Origin: JAGNGI01 sp035448825
GTDB taxonomy: Bacteria; Fidelibacterota; UBA2242
Direction: 5' to 3'
NCBI GenBank assembly: GCA_035448825.1
Contig: DAOTJS010000012.1
Span: 5,217-69,216 of the forward strand
DNA: 64,000 nucleotides
Shown here: piece by piece, positions 1 to 8,186 of the stretch
How positions within the stretch are numbered: the stretch's first letter is position 1
Layout: every line of letters starts with the position of its first letter
Translations under genes and position numbers: made by a program
The notes under the pieces: model-generated
Told to the model about the DNA's origin: nothing
The model's database searches: none
Seen by the model: only the letters and a program-made list of their open reading frames with translations

Positions 1-1
1 G

Positions 2-1747
2 CTTTCAATTGAAAAGAATCGGATCAATGACCTGAATGTTTTTCCTGTTCCGGATGGTGATACCGGTCTAAATATGGTTCTTACCATACAGGGTGGCTTG
101 GCTCACGCCAAAAATTTTACTTCTGATCAATCATCCCTATCTGAATATATAACCGCCCTTGCCGAAGGGATGACGCTAAATAGTCGCGGATGCTCGGGTG
201 TTATTCTGGCTCTCTTTGCCCAAGGCGTGGCCAAGAAATTGGCTGACTGTCCCTCAGATCAAAAAATACCTAATACGGAGGTTGCTCAGGCCTTAATTTC
301 GGGATATAAGCATGCCTATGCGGAAATTTCGAATCCAAAAGAAGGCACAATGCTCACTTTAATGAGAGTATTTGCCGAGCGATTCTCCGAACTGGCAATG
401 GATGGCAAAGATGCCCTTTCTATCATCAAAGACATCGTCCCCGATCTGGAAGAAACCTTGGGAAAAACCCCTGAGATGTTACCAGTTCTTAAAAAAGCTG
501 GAGTAGTGGATTCCGGTGCAATGGGATTTCTTGTGCTTATTAAAGGATTAGCTACGGGACTGGAATACACAGGTACCAGGATTCGTCCGATTATGAATAT
601 TGCAAATGTCCTCTCGACAAGCCGTTTTATCCGTTCTGTTGTCAAAGATAGGAAATATGAGTCGGGCAAAGAGCGTAAAAAATTGATCCCTTTAAATATT
701 TCCCTAAATAATATTACCAATATCTCATTTGCAAATATTCTGACTCTGTTTAATAATTTGCTCCAGCGTAATAACAACCATAAGCTTGCCGAAGAAATTT
801 TAGAAAAAAGTGACGAACTGTATCAAACCTGGAATCCAGATATTCAATACCGTTACTGTACCGAATTTGTTTTCGAATCAGACAAAATAGGAAAAGATTC
901 CATCCAAAAGCGACTGGAATCATACGGAGACAGTATCCTTATTATTGAATCAGGCGATATTTACAAATGCCATATCCATACTAATAAGCCCAAAGACCTT
1001 CTTAGGTCTTTAGAAAATCTTGGGGAAATCTCGGCGACCAAAATAGACGATATGAAAGTGCAACACAAAAATCTTATATCGGAAGATAAAGAATTCTATG
1101 AACGCGACCTGGCGGTGCTACTGATTGTCAATGGAGAGGGATTTGCCAAAATATTAAAAAGCCTTGGGGCGACGGATATTCTTGTATATAAGCAGGTAAA
1201 ACCTTCAGTTCACCAAATAGGGAATGCTCTTTTCAAAACCAGAGCGAAAAATATCATTGTTGCGGCTGATGACTCGGATATTCTCGCCAGTCTCAAATCA
1301 GCAATTACATTATGCAAAAGCAATGTAGAACTAATAGAAACCCAAAATGTGATTCAGATGATCAGTATGATGTACAATTTTTCCCCTGAAATGGACATTT
1401 TGTCAAATGCCAATATCATGCGGGAAAATCTCGATACTATTAAATTCTGCCGGATAGCTAGAGCAACCCGACAGTTTAAAACCGATTTTGATACAATCCC
1501 TAAGGGCAACTATTTCAGCATCCATAATAAAAACATCCTTGCTCATCATTCAAACTTGACTGATCTCATCAAACTTTCCATAGAAAAAATAAGGGAAAAT
1601 GAGTCGCTGATTACCTTATACCGAGGCAAAATGGAAAAAAACAATGGCTCGCTGATTGCAGTTTTGCAACGACAATTTTCAAGTTGTGAATTTGAAATAT
1701 ATTATGGTGGCCAGAATCGCTATAATTACTATATTACCTTTGAATGA
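2..1747 (+). CDS. fakA: Fatty-acid kinase FakA-like protein (DhaL/DAK2 domain), 5' truncated by window edge
   Basis: Reading frame is open from the first bases, so the true start lies upstream. The visible protein begins inside the DhaL (DAK2) kinase domain with the Mg-ATP binding motif NVFPVPDGDTG (nt about 35-67), followed by the conserved S-R-G-(C/N)-S-G loop (NSRGCSG) and the DSGAMGF motif. The C-terminal half resembles the FakA/YloV middle and DegV-like domains, which contact the acyl-binding partner. In characterised Firmicutes FakA phosphorylates a fatty acid held by FakB. The next gene is a DegV/FakB homologue joined by an ATGA-type overlap and the third is PlsY, which uses the acyl-phosphate product, so the context fits this function well. 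Dihydroxyacetone kinase is unlikely because no DhaK-like partner is present. Confidence 0.88.
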   Translation, partial: LSIEKNRINDLNVFPVPDGDTGLNMVLTIQGGLAHAKNFTSDQSSLSEYITALAEGMTLNSRGCSGVILALFAQGVAKKLADCPSDQKIPNTEVAQALISGYKHAYAEISNPKEGTMLTLMRVFAERFSELAMDGKDALSIIKDIVPDLEETLGKTPEMLPVLKKAGVVDSGAMGFLVLIKGLATGLEYTGTRIRPIMNIANVLSTSRFIRSVVKDRKYESGKERKKLIPLNISLNNITNISFANILTLFNNLLQRNNNHKLAEEILEKSDELYQTWNPDIQYRYCTEFVFESDKIGKDSIQKRLESYGDSILIIESGDIYKCHIHTNKPKDLLRSLENLGEISATKIDDMKVQHKNLISEDKEFYERDLAVLLIVNGEGFAKILKSLGATDILVYKQVKPSVHQIGNALFKTRAKNIIVAADDSDILASLKSAITLCKSNVELIETQNVIQMISMMYNFSPEMDILSNANIMRENLDTIKFCRIARATRQFKTDFDTIPKGNYFSIHNKNILAHHSNLTDLIKLSIEKIRENESLITLYRGKMEKNNGSLIAVLQRQFSSCEFEIYYGGQNRYNYYITFE

Positions 1748-1758
1748 GGAGAATTGAA

Positions 1759-2640
1759 ATGGATAAAAAAGTACTTATACTTACCGGCGATAATCTCGGA
1801 ATAAAAAACGAGCAGATTGATTACCCAGACGTCGCGGTTGTGAAATATCCTGTAGTAATTGATGAAAAAGAATATTTTGAAGATGAAAAGTATACTGCTC
1901 AATATCTCATTGAGCGTTTCAAGAAAGAAAAAATCACTGCTCGTTCTCAAGCCTTGATTAGAAAAGATGTCGTCGAAGTAATCGAAAAAAATAAGGATAA
2001 ATATGACCTCATTGTCCATGTAATAATGGGCAGTAATATGTCTGCGGCAACCGTCCAGATGGCAGAAGGAGTACGAAAAGAGTATGAAAGCACGATCCCA
2101 ATCATCAACATTGATACGAATCAAGCCTCGTCCGGTGTGGGAGCGGTACTTCTACGAGTTATAGAACTCCTGAAAGAAGCGGATAGTATTGATGAATTTA
2201 TCTCGCAAATAGACGAAGTTGTAAAAAATACTTACTCATATTATTGTGTTCCGGATTTGAATTACCTGTATAGAGGAGGCAGAATCGGAAGAGCGCAATC
2301 GCTGCTCGGGTCAGTACTTAAGATAATACCTGTCGTGGGGGCATTTGGCGAAGTAACTGATTCAGGATTTTTACCGGTCGGCAAAGGTCGAACCTACCAG
2401 GCTGCCAACAAGGTAATTATCAATCATATTAAACAGAAGATGGCGCAAAAGAAGATTGATAAAATCCAGCTGATCAATATTCTTCATTTTGAAAACATTG
2501 ATTCCGACGAGCTTAAGGATTTAGAAAATCAAATAAATGAAAACCTTACCTACCGCAGACTCGTTCATGGACATGCCAGGTTTGTCGAGGCTGTTCACGT
2601 AGGGCCAGGTACCTGGGGCGGGAGTTTTGTATTAAAATAG
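1759..2640 (+). CDS. DegV family fatty-acid-binding protein (FakB-like)
   Basis: 293 aa if it starts at the ATG at 1759, which has GAGGAG about 6 nt upstream; an ATG at 1744 overlapping the fakA stop would add five residues. The two-lobed DegV fold is recognisable from the acyl-phosphate loop region MGSNMSAATVQMA, the INIDTNQASSGVG segment and the very typical LNYLYRGGRIGRAQSLLG motif. The N-terminal strand reads LILTGDNLGI rather than the usual (V/I)TDS(T/S)ADL, and the usual TSQPS-type segment is replaced by ARSQALIRK, so it is a divergent member. Inferred role: present fatty acid to the upstream kinase and deliver acyl-phosphate to PlsY encoded 12 nt downstream. Fatty-acid specificity cannot be read from sequence. 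Confidence 0.85.
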   Translation: MDKKVLILTGDNLGIKNEQIDYPDVAVVKYPVVIDEKEYFEDEKYTAQYLIERFKKEKITARSQALIRKDVVEVIEKNKDKYDLIVHVIMGSNMSAATVQMAEGVRKEYESTIPIINIDTNQASSGVGAVLLRVIELLKEADSIDEFISQIDEVVKNTYSYYCVPDLNYLYRGGRIGRAQSLLGSVLKIIPVVGAFGEVTDSGFLPVGKGRTYQAANKVIINHIKQKMAQKKIDKIQLINILHFENIDSDELKDLENQINENLTYRRLVHGHARFVEAVHVGPGTWGGSFVLK

Positions 2641-2652
2641 GAAATAGGAGTA

Positions 2653-3240
2653 ATGGTTTACCAGACAATAATTCTTGCAATATTAGCCTATTTTCTGGGA
2701 TCAATCTCTTTTAGCTATATCATTACCAAAATACGCACCGGAAAAGATATTAGAACAGTTGGTGTCAAAAATTCTGGAGCCTTTAATGTATTTGTAAATG
2801 TGGGCAAGGGATTAGGCTTACTAGCCGGAATATTGGATGCGTTAAAAGCAGTCGTCGTGGTCGTAATCGGACAGCTGATTGAACTTGAAACTTTTCCGAT
2901 AATCATTGCGGCTTCTTTGGCTGTTGTTGGGCATTGTTTTCCCATCTACTACAAATTTCATGGCGGACGAGGCGCTTCTGCGGCTCTTGGGATTCTTTTA
3001 TGCTATATTCCGCTCGAGGTACTCATCAGTTGTATTCCCGCCGCTCTCATCGCTTATTTTATCCATAGAATGGGCTACACTCCCGTGTTCATCCTCGGCT
3101 TTTCTCCAATTATAGCGGCCATTTTCAAAAAACCAGATGTAATCATTTTTGGGGCTATATATCTTGTACTCTTAACCGGGGTTCTCAATCTTGTCATCAA
3201 TATTTCAAAAAGAAGCGAAAAGCTAGTTCCAGAGACTTAA
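2653..3240 (+). CDS. plsY: Acyl-phosphate:glycerol-3-phosphate acyltransferase PlsY
   Basis: 195 aa integral membrane protein with five or more hydrophobic segments. It shows the PlsY signatures: N-terminal GSISFSY loop, GKDIRTVGVKNSGAFNV (the glycine/asparagine-rich motif 1), and HCFPIYYKFHGGRGAS, matching the family HxxPxxxxFkGGkG motif. PlsY transfers acyl from acyl-phosphate to glycerol-3-phosphate, making lysophosphatidic acid in the inner membrane. AGGAG lies only 2 nt before the ATG, so initiation may depend on coupling with the upstream gene (12-nt gap). It is last in the fakA-fakB-plsY run and faces a convergent gene. Confidence 0.92.
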   Translation: MVYQTIILAILAYFLGSISFSYIITKIRTGKDIRTVGVKNSGAFNVFVNVGKGLGLLAGILDALKAVVVVVIGQLIELETFPIIIAASLAVVGHCFPIYYKFHGGRGASAALGILLCYIPLEVLISCIPAALIAYFIHRMGYTPVFILGFSPIIAAIFKKPDVIIFGAIYLVLLTGVLNLVINISKRSEKLVPET

Positions 3241-3392
3241 TTTTCTATTAAAATTTGGATGTTAAATTAAATAGCGCATTATCCAGGCATTATTAGTAAT
3301 AAAGCCGAACTTCAACAGTTGTTCGATGACTTTGTTGATGCATAGTCTCTTGTTTTAATCAAAATAATTACCGAATGCTTAAGCCGAGATAG
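3241..3392. other. Convergent intergenic gap between plsY and the amidase
   Basis: About 150 nt between two converging genes. It contains a weak imperfect inverted repeat around 3313-3339 (TCAACA ... TGTTGA) and no T-run good enough to call a terminator. No gene seen. Confidence 0.4.
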
Positions 3393-5765
3393 TTAATCAA
3401 TTATTAGTTTCTGTGTCTTACCATTAACTGGCACAATTAATTCGACAAGTACTCCATCGGGACATCGAAGGTTCAGCAAATAATTACCCGATTTCAGAAA
3501 CTCATAATAACACTCACCATTTTTATCGGTGATTTGTGGCAGAACTGAACCGATTTGGATTTTAATATCAGGTAGCGGTCTGTCCTGGATTAATATTTGA
3601 ATAGAAAGACTGCCATCTGGTAAGTTTTTCCCACCTATTCCTTCTACCAACCCCAGAAAAATGTCCCAGGCAATCCGCGAAAGGCCGGCTTCATTGCTGA
3701 TTAGCATGCTGTCTGGCGGTTTTAACTGCAGATCGAGTGATAAAGCGCGCCGATTGGTTTTGACCAATTCCTTTTCAGTCGAACCGGCGATTTGAATTTG
3801 GTCGCAGAAACCATTACTAGTCAAACGACTTGCCATTGATTGTAAAAGCCCTTTTCCATTTTCATTGCCAGCATAATATCCACCTTTGAACAATCGGCCA
3901 GATTGGCTATTGTTATCCAGATTTAATCTCAGATAATAGCCGCCCTCTGGGAATTGGTTGCTGAGTTTAATGCGCTGATCACGGCTCAAGGTGGAATCAA
4001 GATCGTGGATTAAATAGACCTTAGCGCCAGCTTGTTCGAATAGCGTTTTCAGGATTTGAGCTAATTGCAGATTGACCTGGGCGGAATTCAAGTTAGAAGT
4101 GATTTTTACTCCTGATTCTTGACCGCCGAAACGGGGATCGAGTACTATGACGAAATTATGCAGAACACCGTTGAATACTTCACGCATTTCGAGAGCGTCT
4201 ATATTACTTTTTCCGTCTTCAACCACTATTTCCAGGTTCTGACTGAAGTAGCCATTTTTTTGGAAATTTAAAGTGTGACGTCCAGATTTGACCTGTGGGA
4301 AATAGTAAACTCCGTCGGCGTTTGTTAATTGTTGAATCGAATTCGGCAGAAGAGTTACCAAAACATTTTCGATCGGTAGGCTATTATTTTCGCTCCGGCA
4401 AAAACCGGCGATTAGAGTAACATTGGTATCACAGAAAGATACTTTCAAATTTGTATGCGCCTTACCAGCTGAAAATTCCAAAGTTGCGATCCCTGGTAAA
4501 GAATCTGCCTGAAGATAAAATGTTGCTAATCCATTGGAAGTTGTGGCGGCACTGCGGTTCAATTTTCCGTAGTCAGAGACGGCTCGGATCGTATCGCCGT
4601 CAGCTACTGCAAGGCTATCCAAATCTAGGGCTAAGACATCAATGCCAGTAAAAGCTTTTCCGTCGGCGGGCAAACGGTCATTCCAGGCTTTTGCAAATAG
4701 ATACTGAGATGGTGGGGCGATTCGGAAGCGGTCTCGATGTGGCAAATTATGATTGCCAAGGTAATTGACGACCTCGGCATAAGTAGTATGCCAACCGTTG
4801 AATAGCGGTTTTTCCGGAATATGAATAATCAGGTTTTGATCGCGATCCAGTATAAATGGCGCAATCGAGTCGTCGAGGAAGAAGGTTACCTGGCGACTGA
4901 AATATTGCTCGCGACTGAGCATCCAGTTCCCAGGACGTTCATGCAAACCGTCTTTAATTTTCAAGTAAATAGTTGGCTGTTTGTCGGTAATTGTCGTATC
5001 GGGGCGCGGTTCAATTAGGACAACTTTGGGAATTCCAGCCGCCGCCCAGCGTACGATTCCCAGGTAAATAGCATAAGCTTCCAAGCGATTGTATTCCGGT
5101 TTGCTGAGCAATTTTGCTTCTTGGGGATTGGTAAAAAAGGAAATTTCCAGTAAAACGCCCGGCATATTGAGATTCTGCAGAACGCCGAACCCATCTGGAT
5201 ACATCAGATAGTCGGAGAGCAAACCGGTTGGTAGTATTTGAGGCAGGCGCAGATTTTCGATTAGGCTTTGCTGGATGTAGCGTGCCAAGTCGAGGCTGGC
5301 TGGCGAATAATCGGCATCGCCGTGATACCAGGTCGAAGCATAATTGGCCTGGCGATTAGTTGCGGCGTTGTGATGCACAGAAATGAAAACGTCAACCTGA
5401 TTGAGATTGGCAATCTCGGCACGTTTTTTTAAATCAATTTCATAGTCACCGTTGCGAGTTAAAATTACCGTTGCGCCGGACTTTTCAAGAAATTCTCTGA
5501 GGTATAAAGCTACTCTTAGATTTATCTCGGCTTCACGTAACCCGGTTGATCCACGCTTATAATTCTGAATATGGTTGTCGCCACCATGACCCGGATCGAG
5601 GCAAATTTTCAAGCCTCCGATGTATTGTGCCTGGGGTGGAATAGTATAATCCGGCTTGGGAATGCGATGCCAGTCAGTCGGACCGCGTTGACGCCCATAA
5701 AATCCGCAGGACTGAAACAAAAGAAAACCGGTAAGACAGTATAGAAAGAGTTTTTTCATCAACAA
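3393..5765 (-). CDS. N-acetylmuramoyl-L-alanine amidase lipoprotein with a second, degenerate amidase domain
   Basis: 790 aa. Residues 1-20 form a signal peptide ending in FQSC, a plausible lipobox with Cys20. Residues 51-245 are an Amidase_3 domain: zinc ligands H60 (DPGHGG), E78 (REAEINL) and H131 (ISVHHNA), and catalytic E207 (LLEISFF). Residues 450-525 look like a carboxypeptidase-regulatory (CarboxypepD_reg) beta-sandwich (NADGVYYFPQVKSGRHTL). Residues 537-710 repeat the amidase layout but read DPRFGG where DPGHGG is expected, and YYLRLNLDNN where the S-x-H-x-N motif belongs, so that zinc site is lost. Residues 718-780 form a second regulatory-like sandwich (DKNGECYYEF). Likely cleaves peptidoglycan stem peptides from the envelope side; the decayed copy may bind glycan. 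Its 3' end converges on plsY. Confidence 0.88.
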   Translation of the reverse strand: MLMKKLFLYCLTGFLLFQSCGFYGRQRGPTDWHRIPKPDYTIPPQAQYIGGLKICLDPGHGGDNHIQNYKRGSTGLREAEINLRVALYLREFLEKSGATVILTRNGDYEIDLKKRAEIANLNQVDVFISVHHNAATNRQANYASTWYHGDADYSPASLDLARYIQQSLIENLRLPQILPTGLLSDYLMYPDGFGVLQNLNMPGVLLEISFFTNPQEAKLLSKPEYNRLEAYAIYLGIVRWAAAGIPKVVLIEPRPDTTITDKQPTIYLKIKDGLHERPGNWMLSREQYFSRQVTFFLDDSIAPFILDRDQNLIIHIPEKPLFNGWHTTYAEVVNYLGNHNLPHRDRFRIAPPSQYLFAKAWNDRLPADGKAFTGIDVLALDLDSLAVADGDTIRAVSDYGKLNRSAATTSNGLATFYLQADSLPGIATLEFSAGKAHTNLKVSFCDTNVTLIAGFCRSENNSLPIENVLVTLLPNSIQQLTNADGVYYFPQVKSGRHTLNFQKNGYFSQNLEIVVEDGKSNIDALEMREVFNGVLHNFVIVLDPRFGGQESGVKITSNLNSAQVNLQLAQILKTLFEQAGAKVYLIHDLDSTLSRDQRIKLSNQFPEGGYYLRLNLDNNSQSGRLFKGGYYAGNENGKGLLQSMASRLTSNGFCDQIQIAGSTEKELVKTNRRALSLDLQLKPPDSMLISNEAGLSRIAWDIFLGLVEGIGGKNLPDGSLSIQILIQDRPLPDIKIQIGSVLPQITDKNGECYYEFLKSGNYLLNLRCPDGVLVELIVPVNGKTQKLIID

Positions 5766-6132
5766 ATCATTTCTTTCAGAAAACTTTCAAAAATTAGACA
5801 TGAAAATAACCAAAGGCAATGGTGGGGGATTTTTAAACCACGAAGACACGAAGGCACGAAGAATTTATTAATAATAAAGAATTAAAGTACATTTTTCAGA
5901 TTATTTAAGAGGTAAATTGTCGTAAAATTATTTCCTTGAAAAATGCTTATAGGCTTTACCAACCAAGAGATATTGTATTTCCTCAGTATTTCCTCAGGCA
6001 TATTGCTTTGTAATGATTTTTTCTAGGCTTAATCTTAATCTTGACCTTGGCCTTATTTTCTTTACCCTTTGAAAAATATCTTAACGGTAAACTGATGTTC
6101 TAAAACTTTTAAATATCTTAGTGTCTTAGTGG
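5766..6132. repeat. Gene-free spacer bounded by inverted 8-nt-word arrays
   Basis: The left array (about 5839-5863) repeats ACACGAAG-type words three times. The right array (about 6104-6132) repeats TGTCTTAG-type words in the opposite orientation, giving an inverted pair with nothing clearly coding between. Around 6027-6057 there is also a 6-nt-word run (CTTAAT/CTTGAC/CTTGGC). A 40-codon minus-strand frame (about 5885-6007) ending next to the left array is too short to call; it could be a gene tail. The arrangement resembles an empty version of the word-array elements at 46-58 kb. Confidence 0.5.
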
Positions 6133-7776
6133 TCATAAAAATTTCTTAGGATCGAGCGGTTCCGCCATAATTGTCTTCTCGAATTTGACGGTTACCGCAC
6201 CGGGCGCCGAATGTCGCGGTTTGGTAACATACTTGCATTGCGTAAAAATCACCGGCACAACCGCTGAATGTTTGGCTTTGCTATGAAAAGCCGCCAGCCC
6301 AGCCGCTTTTTCCAGAATAGGACGAGGCAAACTCACGACCTTGCCGGGATTACGAACGACTATATGCGAGCCGCTCGTTCCCTGAGCGTGAAGCCAGAAG
6401 TCGTTCGGTCGCGCGTATTTCTGGAGAAGTTCGTCGTTATCCCGAGCGCTTTTGCCGATTAAAATTTCCCAGCCGTTTAAATTGATACGAATAAAAGGCT
6501 GATGGATATTTTCAATCGAGTTTTGCAGCTGTGTCGGTAAATGGCTGGATAAAGGCCGTAGAATTTTGAAATCGTTAGCCTCGGCAATTTTTTTTCTGAT
6601 ATCTTTAAGCCGCTGAATTAACTGTTCCCCCTCGGAAATTTTTTGGGCCAGTTCAGACCTTGATCTTTCGATCTCGCGTGATTTAGCGTAATAGCGCTCG
6701 GCATTTTGAATCGGATTGAGTCTGGGATCAAGCGGAATGGTAATCTGGTATGACTCGTCGGTCAATTGAGGCAAAGTTACCGAATTGCTATGATGCGGAA
6801 TGCTGGATGCCGCCGCCATAAGGGTATCAGCCCATTCCCGGTAATTGTCAGCCGTTGGCAGAGTCGCCAGTTCATTCTGTTGGTTGATTAATTTTCTCTG
6901 GATGGTGCTCAATTGTAGGTCGGTTTGTCTCAGCAAGGATTTTTTCTTTTCATTCAGGCGATAAAGGTTCAGAAAATCCTGAATAAATTGGTTTTGGGCG
7001 GTGATTACTGAGTCGTATTGGGTGAATGCGCGATTTGAAAGCGATTGCAGTTCGATTAAGCTGAAAATCGGCGGCTCACCGATATAAATCCGCGGCAAAG
7101 AAGTTGCCATTTCATCGGCCAATTCAGCTAGGGTTTTGGCGAGAATTTCAACCTGTTCTTTACTCAAATTGATAATTGAGTTCTGCGGTGACAGATTGGT
7201 TCGGTAACCAATTTCCGTCACGAGAGTTTTCGGCAAAACCGGCTGAAATGATTTGGTGAAAAAAGTCATCAGCGACTGATCGGGATGCTGGTGCAATAAA
7301 CTGATAATGTCATCATCATCGGGAAAAAGGCGGTTGGCGGGTCGGAAATTGCTCCACTCGAAGTCAACCGTCTTTTTTACTTTTTTAAAAGAATCCTGGC
7401 TCTCACCGGATGAATCGAGAAGATGTACATTGCCATTGATTCCGTAGAGACGGAATAGAAGGAAGGCAATCCCGCCATTTAAAGTAATTAAAATCTGGCG
7501 GTCGTTTTCGCGACAAACTAAATCAGTAATAGTTTTACCGGTAACGTCGCGGAGCAGATTGACTTTGTGTTTTGGGTTCGGCAAATCCCTTTCTAAAGTT
7601 AAAAAGGGTAAAGGCGCTTGAACGCAAAAATGGAGACATTGCCAATCTCCAGCCATTTCCAGTGGAATATGCAAATGATCCTTTTGATAGGTAAAGGGCG
7701 CTCCGCAAATTGCACCGCCGATCAACTGTTTGAATTCGCGCGCCATTCTTTCAATATGTAACCAGCTGTTAAACAT
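6133..7776 (-). CDS. rqcH: NFACT / RqcH family ribosome-quality-control protein
   Basis: 547 aa from the ATG at 7776. A TTG at 7848 would add 24 residues, but the ATG start aligns best with Bacillus RqcH and puts the conserved Asp-Arg pair (ENDRQIL) at residues 92-93, close to D97/R98 of that protein. Order: NFACT-N (1-200), helical coiled-coil arms (about 200-410, rich in Q/E/K), and NFACT-R at the C-terminus (NDFWLHAQGTSGSHIVVRNP; a CKYVTKPRHSAPGAV-type ending). In Bacillus, RqcH binds stalled 50S-peptidyl-tRNA and recruits tRNA-Ala for C-terminal alanine tailing. No Shine-Dalgarno is evident at either start. It stands alone between repeat-rich spacers. Confidence 0.87.
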   Translation of the reverse strand: MFNSWLHIERMAREFKQLIGGAICGAPFTYQKDHLHIPLEMAGDWQCLHFCVQAPLPFLTLERDLPNPKHKVNLLRDVTGKTITDLVCRENDRQILITLNGGIAFLLFRLYGINGNVHLLDSSGESQDSFKKVKKTVDFEWSNFRPANRLFPDDDDIISLLHQHPDQSLMTFFTKSFQPVLPKTLVTEIGYRTNLSPQNSIINLSKEQVEILAKTLAELADEMATSLPRIYIGEPPIFSLIELQSLSNRAFTQYDSVITAQNQFIQDFLNLYRLNEKKKSLLRQTDLQLSTIQRKLINQQNELATLPTADNYREWADTLMAAASSIPHHSNSVTLPQLTDESYQITIPLDPRLNPIQNAERYYAKSREIERSRSELAQKISEGEQLIQRLKDIRKKIAEANDFKILRPLSSHLPTQLQNSIENIHQPFIRINLNGWEILIGKSARDNDELLQKYARPNDFWLHAQGTSGSHIVVRNPGKVVSLPRPILEKAAGLAAFHSKAKHSAVVPVIFTQCKYVTKPRHSAPGAVTVKFEKTIMAEPLDPKKFL

Positions 7777-8186
7777 ACTGAAAAGTAGAGCTAAATTAAC
7801 ATTTATCAAAGTGCTGAAAGAATAGTATTCGGGAGGTAGCCGGTTCAAAGTATAAAGGCATGGATGCGTGAATGGTTATATATCGCAGAGTTATTTTAAT
7901 TTCGTGTAAGCACTTAAACGAACTTAAAAAACTCCGTTTTGTCGCTTAAACCAGGTCATCTGGCGCTGACTCAAGTCAAGCGCTTTCCGTTTCTCCCATT
8001 CTCCTCTTTTCCTCAGCCTCAACCTCAACCTTTTCCCTGTGTCTTCGTGTCTTCGTGGTAAAAGACCTTTTGTAATTAAAAATAGGTTGCAATTTTATAT
8101 AAAATAAAGACTAAATCGTGATTTTAAATTTGACAGTTTGAAATAGATTCGCTAATTTTACAGCCAGTTTGATAGGAGATTCGCAA
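7777..8186. repeat. Repeat-rich spacer between rqcH and yicC
   Basis: Divergent spacer holding three things: a stranded 3' end of a miaA-like gene (annotated separately), a run of 6-nt words CCTCAG/CCTCAA/CCTCAA (about 8011-8031) and an 8-nt-word array TGTCTTCG x2 plus TGGT (about 8038-8060). The latter is the reverse complement of the array at 5839-5863, so rqcH lies between inverted arrays 2.2 kb apart. The yicC promoter must lie in 8060-8170, but no sigma-type boxes are convincing. Confidence 0.55.
7924..8004 (-). pseudogene. miaA: 3' end fragment of miaA (tRNA dimethylallyltransferase)
   Basis: Read on the minus strand, the frame ending in TAA at 7924-7926 gives KALDLSQRQMTWFKRQNGVF, which matches the characteristic MiaA C-terminus (x-Q-R/Y-A-K/R-RQxTWF+R). 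Upstream of this segment the frame runs into 6-nt and 8-nt word repeats and then into the divergent yicC promoter region, so the catalytic part of the gene is missing. I interpret it as a fragment left by rearrangement or repeat expansion. Assignment rests on about 20 residues. Confidence 0.55.

Noticed and set aside
316..777. Minus-strand open frame of 153 codons inside the fakA-like gene
   Set aside because: Shadow of a well-supported gene on the other strand; no family resemblance or ribosome site.
3313..3339. Bidirectional terminator between plsY and the amidase
   Set aside because: The stem is only about six pairs with mismatches and lacks T-runs on either side.
5885..6007. 40-codon minus-strand frame beginning MPEEILRKYNISWLVKP
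   Set aside because: Too short and without a recognisable family; kept only as a note that it may be a gene tail inside the empty array pair.
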